From CALIZF01 sp046292445 (GTDB lineage: Bacteria; Pseudomonadota; Alphaproteobacteria; Rhodobacterales; Rhodobacteraceae): a DNA stretch of 9,029 nt. The stretch is from positions 1 to 9,029 of the forward strand of contig JBKBQT010000064.1 in NCBI GenBank assembly GCA_046292445.1, given 5' to 3'. This document shows, piece by piece, positions 1 through 6,236 of this stretch. Each line of letters starts with the position of its first letter. The first letter of the stretch is position 1. The notes beneath the pieces are model-generated. The model was not told where the DNA came from. It saw nothing but the letters and a program-made list of their open reading frames with translations, and ran no database searches. A program made the position numbers and the translations under genes.

Positions 1-1260
1 CTCAGCGCCAATGCCACGCGGCTGGCGACGATCGCCGACAACATCGCCAACTCGGGCACCTACGGCTACAAGCGGACGGTGTCCGATTTCCAGGCGATGG
101 TGATCGACAAGCCCGGCGGGGGCGGCTTTGCGGCCAGCGGGGTGCGCGTATCGACCATGCGGATGGTGGACGAACGCGGATCGCTGATCTCGACGTCGAA
201 CGCGACCGACCTTGCGATCGACGGGCGCGGGTTCCTGCCGGTCACCTCGCTCACCGCGATGCGGGCCGGGGAGACGCCGCTGTCGCTGGTCACCACGGGA
301 TCGTTCCGGCCCGATGCCGACGGCATCCTGCGGACCGAAACCGGGCATGTCCTGCTCGGATGGCCGGCCGGACCTGACGGCAGCATCGGCACCGTGCCGC
401 GCGACACCGTCTCGGCGCTCCAGCCGGTCCAGATCTCGCGGAGCGCGCTCGTGACCAACCCGACCACCCGCGTCGGCCTTGCCGTCAACCTGCCCTCGAC
501 GGAAACCGCCGCGACCGCCAGCGGCGACCCGCGCACCGTCGCGGTGGAATATTTCGGCAATATCGGCAATGCCGAACGGCTCGCGATCACCTTTACCCCG
601 ACGATCCCCGGCACGGGCACGTCCAACGAGTGGACCATGGTGGTGACCGACACCGCCTCGGGCAATGCGGTGGTCGGGGAATATACGGTGACCTTCGACA
701 CATCTGCCGCCAACGGCGGCACGCTGGCGAGCGTCGTCACCGTTTCGGGCGGCACCTATGACGCGGCGACCGGGCGCATCCCTCTCGCCGTCGGCGGCGG
801 CACGATCGACCTTGCGCTCGGCAAGCCGGGCGACCGGGGCGGCATGACGCAATATGATGCCAGCTTCTCGACCGCGCAGATCGGCAAGGACGGCTCGCCC
901 GCCGCCACGCTCAGCGCGATCGAGGTCGATGCGAACGGTTTCCTCAACGCGATCTACGACCAGGGCTTTTCGCGCCGGCTCTACCAGATCCCCGTGGTCG
1001 ATGTGCCGAGCCCGAACGGGCTCGGCGCGCTCAACAACCAGGCCTATCGCGTGACCCCCGAAAGCGGCGCCTTCTTCCTGTGGGACGCGGGCACCGGGCC
1101 GACCGGCGCGATGGTCGGCTTCAGCCGCGAGGAATCGGCGACTGACGTCGCCGCCGAACTGACCCGGCTGATCCAGACCCAGCGGGCCTATTCGTCCAAC
1201 GCCAAGGTCATCCAGACGGTGGACGAGATGCTGCAGGAAACGACCAACATCAAACGCTGA
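1..1260 (+). CDS. flgE: Flagellar hook protein FlgE (5' end cut by window)
   Basis: FlgE polymerises into the flexible hook joining rod to filament, outside the cell after export by the flagellar type III system. The frame is open from base 1, so the true start lies upstream; 419 codons are visible, close to the size expected for a Rhodobacteraceae hook protein. Visible residues 14-24 read NIANSGTYGYK, the N-terminal signature of axial rod/hook proteins. The last ~34 residues contain QTQRAYSSNAKVIQTVDEML, the paired C-terminal coiled-coil segment typical of FlgE/FlgG. The middle (about residues 150-320) is Thr/Ser/Gly-rich beta-type sequence expected of the exposed D1/D2 domains. The GTG at 79 is internal and not a start, because conserved N-terminal sequence continues upstream of it. 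It ends 21 bp before flgK and probably shares its transcript. FlgG or FlgF are alternatives by family, but length and the middle region favour FlgE. Confidence 0.93.
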   Translation, partial: LSANATRLATIADNIANSGTYGYKRTVSDFQAMVIDKPGGGGFAASGVRVSTMRMVDERGSLISTSNATDLAIDGRGFLPVTSLTAMRAGETPLSLVTTGSFRPDADGILRTETGHVLLGWPAGPDGSIGTVPRDTVSALQPVQISRSALVTNPTTRVGLAVNLPSTETAATASGDPRTVAVEYFGNIGNAERLAITFTPTIPGTGTSNEWTMVVTDTASGNAVVGEYTVTFDTSAANGGTLASVVTVSGGTYDAATGRIPLAVGGGTIDLALGKPGDRGGMTQYDASFSTAQIGKDGSPAATLSAIEVDANGFLNAIYDQGFSRRLYQIPVVDVPSPNGLGALNNQAYRVTPESGAFFLWDAGTGPTGAMVGFSREESATDVAAELTRLIQTQRAYSSNAKVIQTVDEMLQETTNIKR

Positions 1261-1270
1261 CCCTGATCCC

Positions 1271-1274
1271 GGAG
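1271..1274 (+). promoter_or_regulatory. Ribosome binding site of flgK
   Basis: GGAG lies 7 nt before the ATG at 1282, inside the 21-bp flgE-flgK spacer. It fixes the flgK start and shows that flgK is initiated independently of flgE termination. Confidence 0.7.
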
Positions 1275-1281
1275 CGCTGGC

Positions 1282-2733
1282 ATGACCCTTTCGGCATCCC
1301 TTGCATCGGCCCTCTCGGGCCTGAACGCCGCCGCACGCGGTGCCGAGACGGTCTCGAACAACATCGCCAACGCTACGACGCCCGGCTATGGCCGCCGCGC
1401 GGTGACGCTGGCGGCCAACACGCTGGGCGGCGCGGGGCAGGGTGTCATGGTGACCGGCGTGCTGCGGGATGTCGATACCGTTCTGCTCGGCGACCGGCGC
1501 CGCGCCGAGGCGCAAGAGGCGGCGGATGCGGCCGATGCCGCGGCCTGGCGCCGGATCGAGGCGGCACTGGGCACCGCGGGCACGGGCACATCGCTCGCCG
1601 CGCGCGTCGACCGGCTCGACGCGGCGCTCGTCACCGCGGCCGGGCGACCCGACAGCGAGGCCTATCTGGAGGGGGTGCTCGACGCGGCAGCCGGCCTCGT
1701 CGCCACCATCCGCGGCGCCGGCGCCGCCGTGCAGACCGCGCGCACGGCCGCCGACCGGGCGATCGCCGCGGACGTGGCGCTGCTCAACGCCAGCCTGTCC
1801 GAGGTCGAGCGGATCAACAGCCAGATCCGCATGATCGCCGCGACCGGGCGCGACCCTTCGGCGCTCATGGACCAGCGCCAGGCGGCGATCGACCGCATCG
1901 CCCCGATCGTGCCGATTCGGCAGGTGGAGCGGCCGTTCGGACAGGTCGCCCTGTTCACCCCGACCGGCGCTACGCTGCTTGACGGCCGCGCCGTGCCGTT
2001 CGGCTTCACGGGCGTCGGCACCGTTACCGCCACGATGACCCGCGCCGGCGGGGCGCTGTCCGCCGTGACACAGGCCGGGCTGACGCTCGAGGCCGGGCCG
2101 GGCGATCCGCTCGCCGGCGGCCGTCTCGCGGCCAATCTGGCACTGCGGGATGACGGCCTGCCGGCGGCGCAGGCCGCGCTCGACACGCTCGCGCGCGATC
2201 TGGTCGAACGGTTCTCCGACCCCGCCGCCGACCCGACCTTGCCGGCCGGGGCGCCGGGCCTCTTCACCGATGCCGGCGCCGCCTTCAATCCGGCGCTGGA
2301 GACGGGGCTGGCGCAACGCCTCGCGGTCAACAGCCTCGTCGATCCGGCCGCGGGTGGCGCCCTGTGGCGCCTGCGGGACGGGATCGGCGCGCCGGTGCCG
2401 GGGCCGGTGGGCGCATCGACCGGGCTTCTGCGCCTCGGCGACGCGATCGCCGCCTCGCGGACGGTCGGCGTGCCGCCGGTGCCGCGTGCGCTGCCGGCGC
2501 TTGCGGCCGGGGTGACGGCCGAGGTTGCAACGCGGCGGATCGCTGCCGAGGACCGCGCCGGCTTCTCCGGCGCGCTCGCCGCCGCCCTGCGCGACGAGAC
2601 GGCCGCCGGGGGCGTCGATACCGACCGCGAACTGCAGGACATGCTGCGCCTCGAACGCGCCTATGCCGCCAATGCCCGCGTGCTGCAGGCCGTGGACCGG
2701 ATGCTGGAAACTCTGCTGGGGATCAGAAGATGA
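1282..2733 (+). CDS. flgK: Flagellar hook-associated protein 1 FlgK (hook-filament junction)
   Basis: FlgK forms the first junction ring between hook and filament and is an exported axial protein. The 483-residue product carries SNNIANATTPGYGRR near residues 25-39, the N-terminal axial motif with the TPGYGR form typical of FlgK. A matching C-terminal helix contains RLERAYAANARVLQAVDRML, at about residues 456-475. A long Ala-rich helical stretch at roughly residues 70-190 includes a SLSEVERINSQI-type segment that is recurrent in FlgK. It is shorter than E. coli FlgK (547 aa), which suggests a reduced surface-exposed middle domain. The ATG at 1282 is supported by GGAG at 1271-1274 with a 7-nt spacer. 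Its TGA overlaps the flgL ATG by 4 bp, so FlgK and FlgL, which work side by side in the junction, are translationally coupled. Confidence 0.93.
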   Translation: MTLSASLASALSGLNAAARGAETVSNNIANATTPGYGRRAVTLAANTLGGAGQGVMVTGVLRDVDTVLLGDRRRAEAQEAADAADAAAWRRIEAALGTAGTGTSLAARVDRLDAALVTAAGRPDSEAYLEGVLDAAAGLVATIRGAGAAVQTARTAADRAIAADVALLNASLSEVERINSQIRMIAATGRDPSALMDQRQAAIDRIAPIVPIRQVERPFGQVALFTPTGATLLDGRAVPFGFTGVGTVTATMTRAGGALSAVTQAGLTLEAGPGDPLAGGRLAANLALRDDGLPAAQAALDTLARDLVERFSDPAADPTLPAGAPGLFTDAGAAFNPALETGLAQRLAVNSLVDPAAGGALWRLRDGIGAPVPGPVGASTGLLRLGDAIAASRTVGVPPVPRALPALAAGVTAEVATRRIAAEDRAGFSGALAAALRDETAAGGVDTDRELQDMLRLERAYAANARVLQAVDRMLETLLGIRR

Positions 2734-3734
2734 TGATGTCGATCGGCGATCTCGCCCGGGGCCTCGCGCTCCAGCGCCAGACAGGCGCGCTCAAGCGGGA
2801 TGTGCAGCGCCTGACCGCCGAACTGGCCAGCGGACGGACGGCCGATCCGGCCCGGCGCGTCGGCGCCGATGTCTCGATCATCGCCGGCCTCGACAATGCC
2901 CTTGCGCGGCTTGCCGGCACGCGCGCCGCTTTGGCCGAAGCCGACCGGACGACGGCCGCGATGCAGGGCGCGCTCGCTTCGCTCGGCACCGCGGCTGAGG
3001 GCGTATTCGGGCAGATCGCGAGTCTCGGCCCTGATCCGGGCGAAAATGCGGTGGCGCGCGCCGCGCAGGAGGCTTCCGACCGTTTCGTAGCGGCCCTGGG
3101 GGCGATCAACGCCCGCGACGCTGGGCGCGCGCTTTTTGCGGGCGCCGCGCTCGATGGCGCAGCGGTCACCGATGCGGCGAGCATTTTTGCCGCGGTGCAG
3201 GCGGCAGTCGCACTGTCCGGCGCAACGACGGCGGAGGGGATCGCAGACGCGGTCGCGGACTGGTTCGACGCGCCGGCCGGCTATGCCGCGAGTGCCTATC
3301 TGGGCAGCGACGTGCCGCGCGGACCGCTGCCGGCCGGCGCCGGCGGGCCGATTAGCCTTGACCTCGACGCCCGGGACCCGGCGTTCCGGCGCACGCTTGC
3401 GGGTCTTGCGATGGCCGCGCTGGCTGGCGCGCCGCCGGCCGCCGGTGCGACCGGCGCGGCACTGCTGACCCGCGCCGCAACTGCTTTGGCCGAAGCGGCA
3501 GCTTCACGGGCCGATGCGGCCGGCCGGCTCGGCCGCATCGAGGCGCGCATCGCCGAAGCGACCGGCGCAAGCGCGGCCGAGGCGAACACGCTCGACATCG
3601 CCCGCGCACAGTTGCTCGAGGCGGACCCCTTCGCCACCGCCACGGCACTCGAAGCCGCCCAGCGGCAGATCGAGACGCTCTATGCCGTGACCGCCCGTGT
3701 CTCGCGGCTCTCGCTCGCGGATTTCCTGCGATGA
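2730..3734 (+). CDS. flgL: Flagellar hook-associated protein 3 FlgL (flagellin-like)
   Basis: FlgL is the second junction protein, sitting between FlgK and the flagellin filament. The 334-residue product (E. coli FlgL is 317) has the flagellin-family layout. An N-terminal heptad-rich helix includes QRLTAELASGRTADPARRVG, at about residues 26-45, where ELASGR is the usual flagellin/FlgL feature. A variable Ala/Gly-rich middle follows, and the C-terminal helix includes AQRQIETLYAVTARVSRLSL, close to the end. The frame stays open upstream to 2364, but that part lies inside flgK and looks like a composition artefact. The start is one of three consecutive ATG codons at 2730, 2733 and 2736. The first is preferred because GGGGA at 2718-2722 sits 7 nt before it and it makes the ATGA overlap with the flgK stop. 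The gene ends in a second ATGA overlap with flgI. The middle is divergent, so the assignment rests on the termini and on position after flgK. Confidence 0.88.
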   Translation: MMMSIGDLARGLALQRQTGALKRDVQRLTAELASGRTADPARRVGADVSIIAGLDNALARLAGTRAALAEADRTTAAMQGALASLGTAAEGVFGQIASLGPDPGENAVARAAQEASDRFVAALGAINARDAGRALFAGAALDGAAVTDAASIFAAVQAAVALSGATTAEGIADAVADWFDAPAGYAASAYLGSDVPRGPLPAGAGGPISLDLDARDPAFRRTLAGLAMAALAGAPPAAGATGAALLTRAATALAEAAASRADAAGRLGRIEARIAEATGASAAEANTLDIARAQLLEADPFATATALEAAQRQIETLYAVTARVSRLSLADFLR

Positions 3735-4828
3735 TCCGCGCCGTACTCGCGGCCCTCGCGCTGGCCGTCCCGCAGGCTGCCTGGACCGCCGAGATCCGGA
3801 TCAAGGATCTGGTCGAATTCGATGGGGTGCGCGGTAACGACCTTGTCGGCTACGGACTCGTCGTCGGGCTGAGCGGCACGGGCGACAGCCTGCGCAACAC
3901 GCCCTACACCGAGGAGATCCTCGGCAATCTGCTCGAACGGCTCGGGGTCAACATCGCCGGCGAGGCGGTGCGCCCGCGCAACGTGGCAGCGGTTTTCGTC
4001 ACCGCCTCGCTCCCACCCTTCGCGCGTGCCGGCGGGCAGATCGACGTGACCGTTTCGGCCATCGGCGATGCCAAGAGCCTCCTTGGCGGAACGTTGGTGA
4101 TGACGCCGCTGAACGGCGCGGACGGTCGCATCTATGCCGTCGCACAGGGCACCGTGATCGCCGGGGGCATCGCGGTCGCAGGGCAGGCGGCACAGGTGGT
4201 GCAGGGCGTGCCAACCGCCGGGTCCATTCCCTCGGGCGCGCGGGTGGAACGCGAGATCGACTTCGACTTCGGCGGCCTCTCGACGCTGCGTCTGGCCCTG
4301 CGCACGCCCGACTTCACCACTGCCGCGCGGATCGAGGGCGCGATCAACGCGGAATTCGGCCGCGCCGTCGCCGTGATGCTCGACGCGGGCACGGTTGCGC
4401 TGGACGTGACAGGCACGCGGCTCGCCTCGCCCGCCCATGCGCTGAGCCGGATCGAGAACATCACCGTCACGCCGGCGACGCGCGCCCGGGTGGTCGTCGA
4501 CCAGCGGTCCGGGACGATCGTCATGGGCGCGGACGTGCGGATCGGCCGCGTGGCCGTCGCACAGGGCAACCTGACGCTGCGGATCGACGAAACGCCGGTC
4601 GTGGTGCAGCCCAATCCGTTCTCGCCCGGCGAAACGATCGTGGTTCCGCGCACGGCCGTCGCGATCGAGAAGGGCGAGGGCGGCCTTGCCGAACTGGCCG
4701 GCGAGACGAGCCTTTCGGCGGTTGTTGCAGGCCTGAACGCGCTCGGCGTCGCTCCGCGCGACATGATCGACATCCTCAAGAGCATCCATGCAGCGGGCGC
4801 ATTGCACGCGGAGCTGGTGGTACGCTGA
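3731..4828 (+). CDS. flgI: Flagellar P-ring protein FlgI precursor
   Basis: FlgI assembles the P-ring, the periplasmic bushing around the rod at the peptidoglycan layer. The 365-residue product begins with a Sec signal peptide: Arg3, a hydrophobic Ala/Leu stretch, and probable cleavage near residue 20 before EIRIKDL. Family signatures run in order: GVRGNDLVGYGLVVGLSGTG (residues 32-51), TPLNGADGRIYAVAQGT (about 125-141), VPTAGSIPSGARVEREID (about 160-177), VVVDQRSGTIVMGADVRI (about 256-273) and the C-terminal LNALGVAPRDMIDILKSIH. Length matches E. coli FlgI (365 aa). The translated product contains no cysteine, whereas E. coli FlgI has an intramolecular disulfide. The ATG at 3731 overlaps the flgL stop (ATGA) and has no clear Shine-Dalgarno of its own, so it probably depends on translational coupling. 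It is the last gene of the plus-strand operon in this window. Confidence 0.96.
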   Translation: MIRAVLAALALAVPQAAWTAEIRIKDLVEFDGVRGNDLVGYGLVVGLSGTGDSLRNTPYTEEILGNLLERLGVNIAGEAVRPRNVAAVFVTASLPPFARAGGQIDVTVSAIGDAKSLLGGTLVMTPLNGADGRIYAVAQGTVIAGGIAVAGQAAQVVQGVPTAGSIPSGARVEREIDFDFGGLSTLRLALRTPDFTTAARIEGAINAEFGRAVAVMLDAGTVALDVTGTRLASPAHALSRIENITVTPATRARVVVDQRSGTIVMGADVRIGRVAVAQGNLTLRIDETPVVVQPNPFSPGETIVVPRTAVAIEKGEGGLAELAGETSLSAVVAGLNALGVAPRDMIDILKSIHAAGALHAELVVR

Positions 4829-4854
4829 TCCCGTTGAGCGCGGTCCGGATTGTT

Positions 4855-4870
4855 CGGGCGACTGCGCCCG
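4855..4870 (+). terminator. Possible stem-loop terminator after flgI
   Basis: A perfect 6-bp GC stem CGGGCG / CGCCCG closes on the loop ACTG, 27 nt after the flgI stop. No T-run follows, so it is not a classic intrinsic terminator. A second small inverted repeat (GCGCA-gaata-TGCGC, 4882-4896) follows closely. Position at the end of the operon is the main argument. In DNA this GC-rich, 6-bp stems also arise by chance. Confidence 0.35.
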
Positions 4871-5057
4871 GCATCACTTCAGCGCAGAATATGCGCCGTC
4901 GAAAGGCCGTCACTTGCAAAAAAAGGGCGCGGGCGAGTGGCGGGCCGCAGACAGTCGGACCCGGCGGGTTCCTCGCTGCATCGCGGCATCTTGACTTCGG
5001 CAGGACGTTGGACCGCAACATTGGCGATGACCGACTGCGGGCGTGCGCCGACAGCGA

Positions 5058-5074
5058 GCCGGGCGTAGCCCGGC
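5058..5074. repeat. Perfect 7-bp inverted repeat in convergent gap
   Basis: GCCGGGC and GCCCGGC are separated by GTA, giving a compact and very stable hairpin on either strand. No T-tract flanks it. It lies 153 bp downstream of the fliP stop on the minus strand and 230 bp beyond flgI, so it could act as a shared transcription roadblock or RNA 3'-end stabiliser. Its function is inferred from position only. Confidence 0.4.
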
Positions 5075-5117
5075 GCAGCATGGGTTGCCGTTCCGCAATG
5101 CGCCGTCTTCGTTCATA

Positions 5118-5152
5118 AGCCGCGGCAGAGCGGCTGCTTCTGTCCTGCCGCG
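5118..5152. terminator. Overlapping alternative inverted repeats, candidate terminator downstream of fliP
   Basis: Two mutually exclusive stems share bases. AGCCGC (5118-5123) pairs with GCGGCT (5130-5135) over a 6-nt loop, and CGCGGCAG (5121-5128) pairs with CTGCCGCG (5145-5152) over a 16-nt loop. Both are perfect. They lie about 75 bp beyond the fliP stop on the minus strand. There is no T-run, so intrinsic termination is uncertain; a Rho-dependent end with a protective 3' hairpin would also fit. Confidence 0.35.
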
Positions 5153-5226
5153 TCAGCATTTGCGGCCCTTCTTGCCCGGGATGCAGAGGGCATACACAAG
5201 CCATCCACTGCGGACGGGCCGCCCGG

Positions 5227-5952
5227 CTAACTGTAGCTACGAACGAGCGCGGCAGCGATCAGGTGCCAGCCGTCGGCAACAACGAAGAACGCCAGCTTGA
5301 ACGGCAGCGCAACGACCGCCGGCGGGACCATCATCATCCCCATCGACATCAGGATCGCGGCGACGACAAGGTCGATGACCAGGAATGGCAGGAAGATCAG
5401 GAAGCCGATCTCGAACGCCCGCTCGATCTCGCTGAGCATGAAGGCCGGCACCAGAACGGGGAGTGGCGCCGCGGGGCCCGGTGCGATCTCGGCACCGTCC
5501 GGGCGCAGGGCGGCGAGGGCGGCGAATGTGTCGGGCGACACGCGCGCCGCCATGAAGCCGCGAAACGGCTCGAGCGCCGCGGGGATCGCCGTCTCCACCG
5601 GCAAGGTCCCGTCCGCGAGCGGCCCGAGGCCCGCCTCCCAGGCTGCGGTGAACACCGGATCCATGACGAACCAGGTCAGGAACAGCGCGAGGCTCACGAT
5701 CAGCATGTTCGGCGGCGCGGCCTGCAGTCCGATCGCCTGTCGCAGGATCGAAAGCACGGTCACGACGAAGGGAAAACAGGTGATCATCACCGCAAGGCCG
5801 GGCACGAGGCTCAGGACCGAGACGAGGAGGAAAAGCTGGATCACCCGGCCCGAAAGCGGGCCGTCCTCGCCGAAATCGACCGTGAACTGCTGCGCCAGCG
5901 CCGGGGTCGCGGCGAGGGTCAGGAGTGCAGCGAGGGCGGCGAGACGTATCAC
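5227..5952 (-). CDS. fliP: Flagellar type III export gate protein FliP
   Basis: FliP forms the core of the inner-membrane export gate with FliQ and FliR. The 241-residue product has a cleavable signal peptide (MIRLAALAALLTLAATPALA, likely cut before Gln21), as in known FliP. Transmembrane segments lie near residues 38-56 and 84-98, with two more in the C-terminal third. Family signatures are VLSILRQAIGLQAAPPNMLI (66-85), SLALFLTWFVMDPV (87-100), LVPAFMLSEIERAFEIGF (167-184) and FLVIDLVVAAILMSMGMMMV (190-209), followed by PP and LPFKL. The hydrophilic periplasmic insert (about 101-160) is long and Ala/Pro-rich. At residues 59-62 it reads CFPF where E. coli has a TSFTR-type segment. The start is GTG at 5952, overlapping the fliN stop (GTGA), so translation is probably coupled. 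The stop is TAG. fliQ and fliR do not follow; the operon ends here. Confidence 0.96.
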   Translation of the reverse strand: MIRLAALAALLTLAATPALAQQFTVDFGEDGPLSGRVIQLFLLVSVLSLVPGLAVMITCFPFVVTVLSILRQAIGLQAAPPNMLIVSLALFLTWFVMDPVFTAAWEAGLGPLADGTLPVETAIPAALEPFRGFMAARVSPDTFAALAALRPDGAEIAPGPAAPLPVLVPAFMLSEIERAFEIGFLIFLPFLVIDLVVAAILMSMGMMMVPPAVVALPFKLAFFVVADGWHLIAAALVRSYS

Positions 5953-6236
5953 AGGCCCTGCCGCAGGTTCGCGACCTCGGTCAGGCGGACGGCCAGCTGG
6001 CCGGCGTGATCGCCCTCGAGCTCCTGAAGCTCGCCGCGGGCGATCAGCCGGTCGCCGACATAGAGTTCCACCGGATCCTCGACCCGCCGGTCGAGAGGCA
6101 GCACCGAATCCTTCTGGAGCCTGAGCAGGTCGCGCACCGACGGCCGCGCGCGCCCGACCGAAATCGTGATCTCGATCGGCACCAGGCCGAAGGGGTTCGC
6201 GTGTTCCGCAGTGCCGGCGGCAAGGGCTTCATCCAT
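5949..6236 (-). CDS. fliN: Flagellar motor switch protein FliN (short form)
   Basis: FliN forms the bottom of the cytoplasmic C-ring, where it takes part in rotation switching and docks the export ATPase complex through FliH. The 95-residue product is almost entirely a SpoA/FliN C-terminal domain: VPIEITISVGRARPSVRDLL (residues 19-38), then DSVLPLDR, DPVELYVGDRLIARGEL (54-70) and a final VRLTEV strand. E. coli FliN is 137 aa; the N-terminal extension is mostly missing here. The frame is open back to an ATG at 6272, but the ATG at 6236 is chosen because AGGA at 6245-6248 lies 8 nt before it. The alternative would add an unconserved-looking MTSSHRSQRKDP and overlap fliH further. The chosen start overlaps the end of fliH by 8 bp, and the stop overlaps the fliP GTG by 4 bp. 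A SpoA-domain relative such as the FliM C-terminus is less likely given the size and position. Confidence 0.93.
   Translation of the reverse strand: MDEALAAGTAEHANPFGLVPIEITISVGRARPSVRDLLRLQKDSVLPLDRRVEDPVELYVGDRLIARGELQELEGDHAGQLAVRLTEVANLRQGL

Larger units (their letters stand above)
4829..5226. other. Gene-free gap between convergent flgI and fliP operons
   Basis: These 398 bases separate the ends of two convergent operons. Open frames exist on both strands, but their translations are Arg/Ser/Cys-rich, match no family I recognise, and lack convincing ribosome sites. What I can see is a set of GC-rich inverted repeats (4855-4870, 4882-4896, 5058-5074, and overlapping ones at 5118-5152), a run of seven A at 4918-4924, and a 10-bp direct repeat ATGCGCCGTC at 4891-4900 and 5098-5107. 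No TTAA-type CtrA box and no clear -24/-12 or -35/-10 pair stands out. Bidirectional termination is the simplest reading. A decayed gene or an intergenic repeat family is possible but not demonstrated. Confidence 0.7.

Noticed and set aside
1662..2642. 326-codon open frame on the minus strand
   Set aside because: It is antisense to flgK; the Ser/Arg/Ala-rich translation has no motif and no ribosome site was evident.
2364..2729. Upstream extension of the flgL frame by 122 codons
   Set aside because: The extra sequence lies within flgK in another frame and is Arg/Gly/Ala-rich. The FlgL-type N-terminus starts at 2730 with a ribosome site and an ATGA overlap.
3680..4807. 375-codon open frame on the minus strand
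   Set aside because: It lies opposite flgI, and the His/Arg/Asp-rich translation resembles no family. FlgI motifs are intact along its whole length on the plus strand.
4918..4924. Run of seven A (T-run on the minus strand) as an intrinsic terminator for fliP
   Set aside because: On the minus strand the bases just before the T-run are C-rich with too few G to form a stem, and the run is about 300 bp past the fliP stop.
4991..5024. TTGACT at 4991 as a -35 promoter element
   Set aside because: No good -10 hexamer lies 16-18 bp downstream, and there is no gene in that direction before the end of fliP on the opposite strand.
4834..5118. 94-codon open frame on the plus strand in the gap
   Set aside because: It has no ribosome site, its translation is low-information and Arg-rich, and two other frames are equally open there. 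This is typical of non-coding GC-rich DNA.
4776..5204. 142-codon open frame on the minus strand covering the convergent gap
   Set aside because: It runs into the 3' end of flgI; the translation is Arg/Cys/Pro-rich with no family resemblance and no ribosome site. I cannot exclude a decayed gene, but nothing supports a live one.
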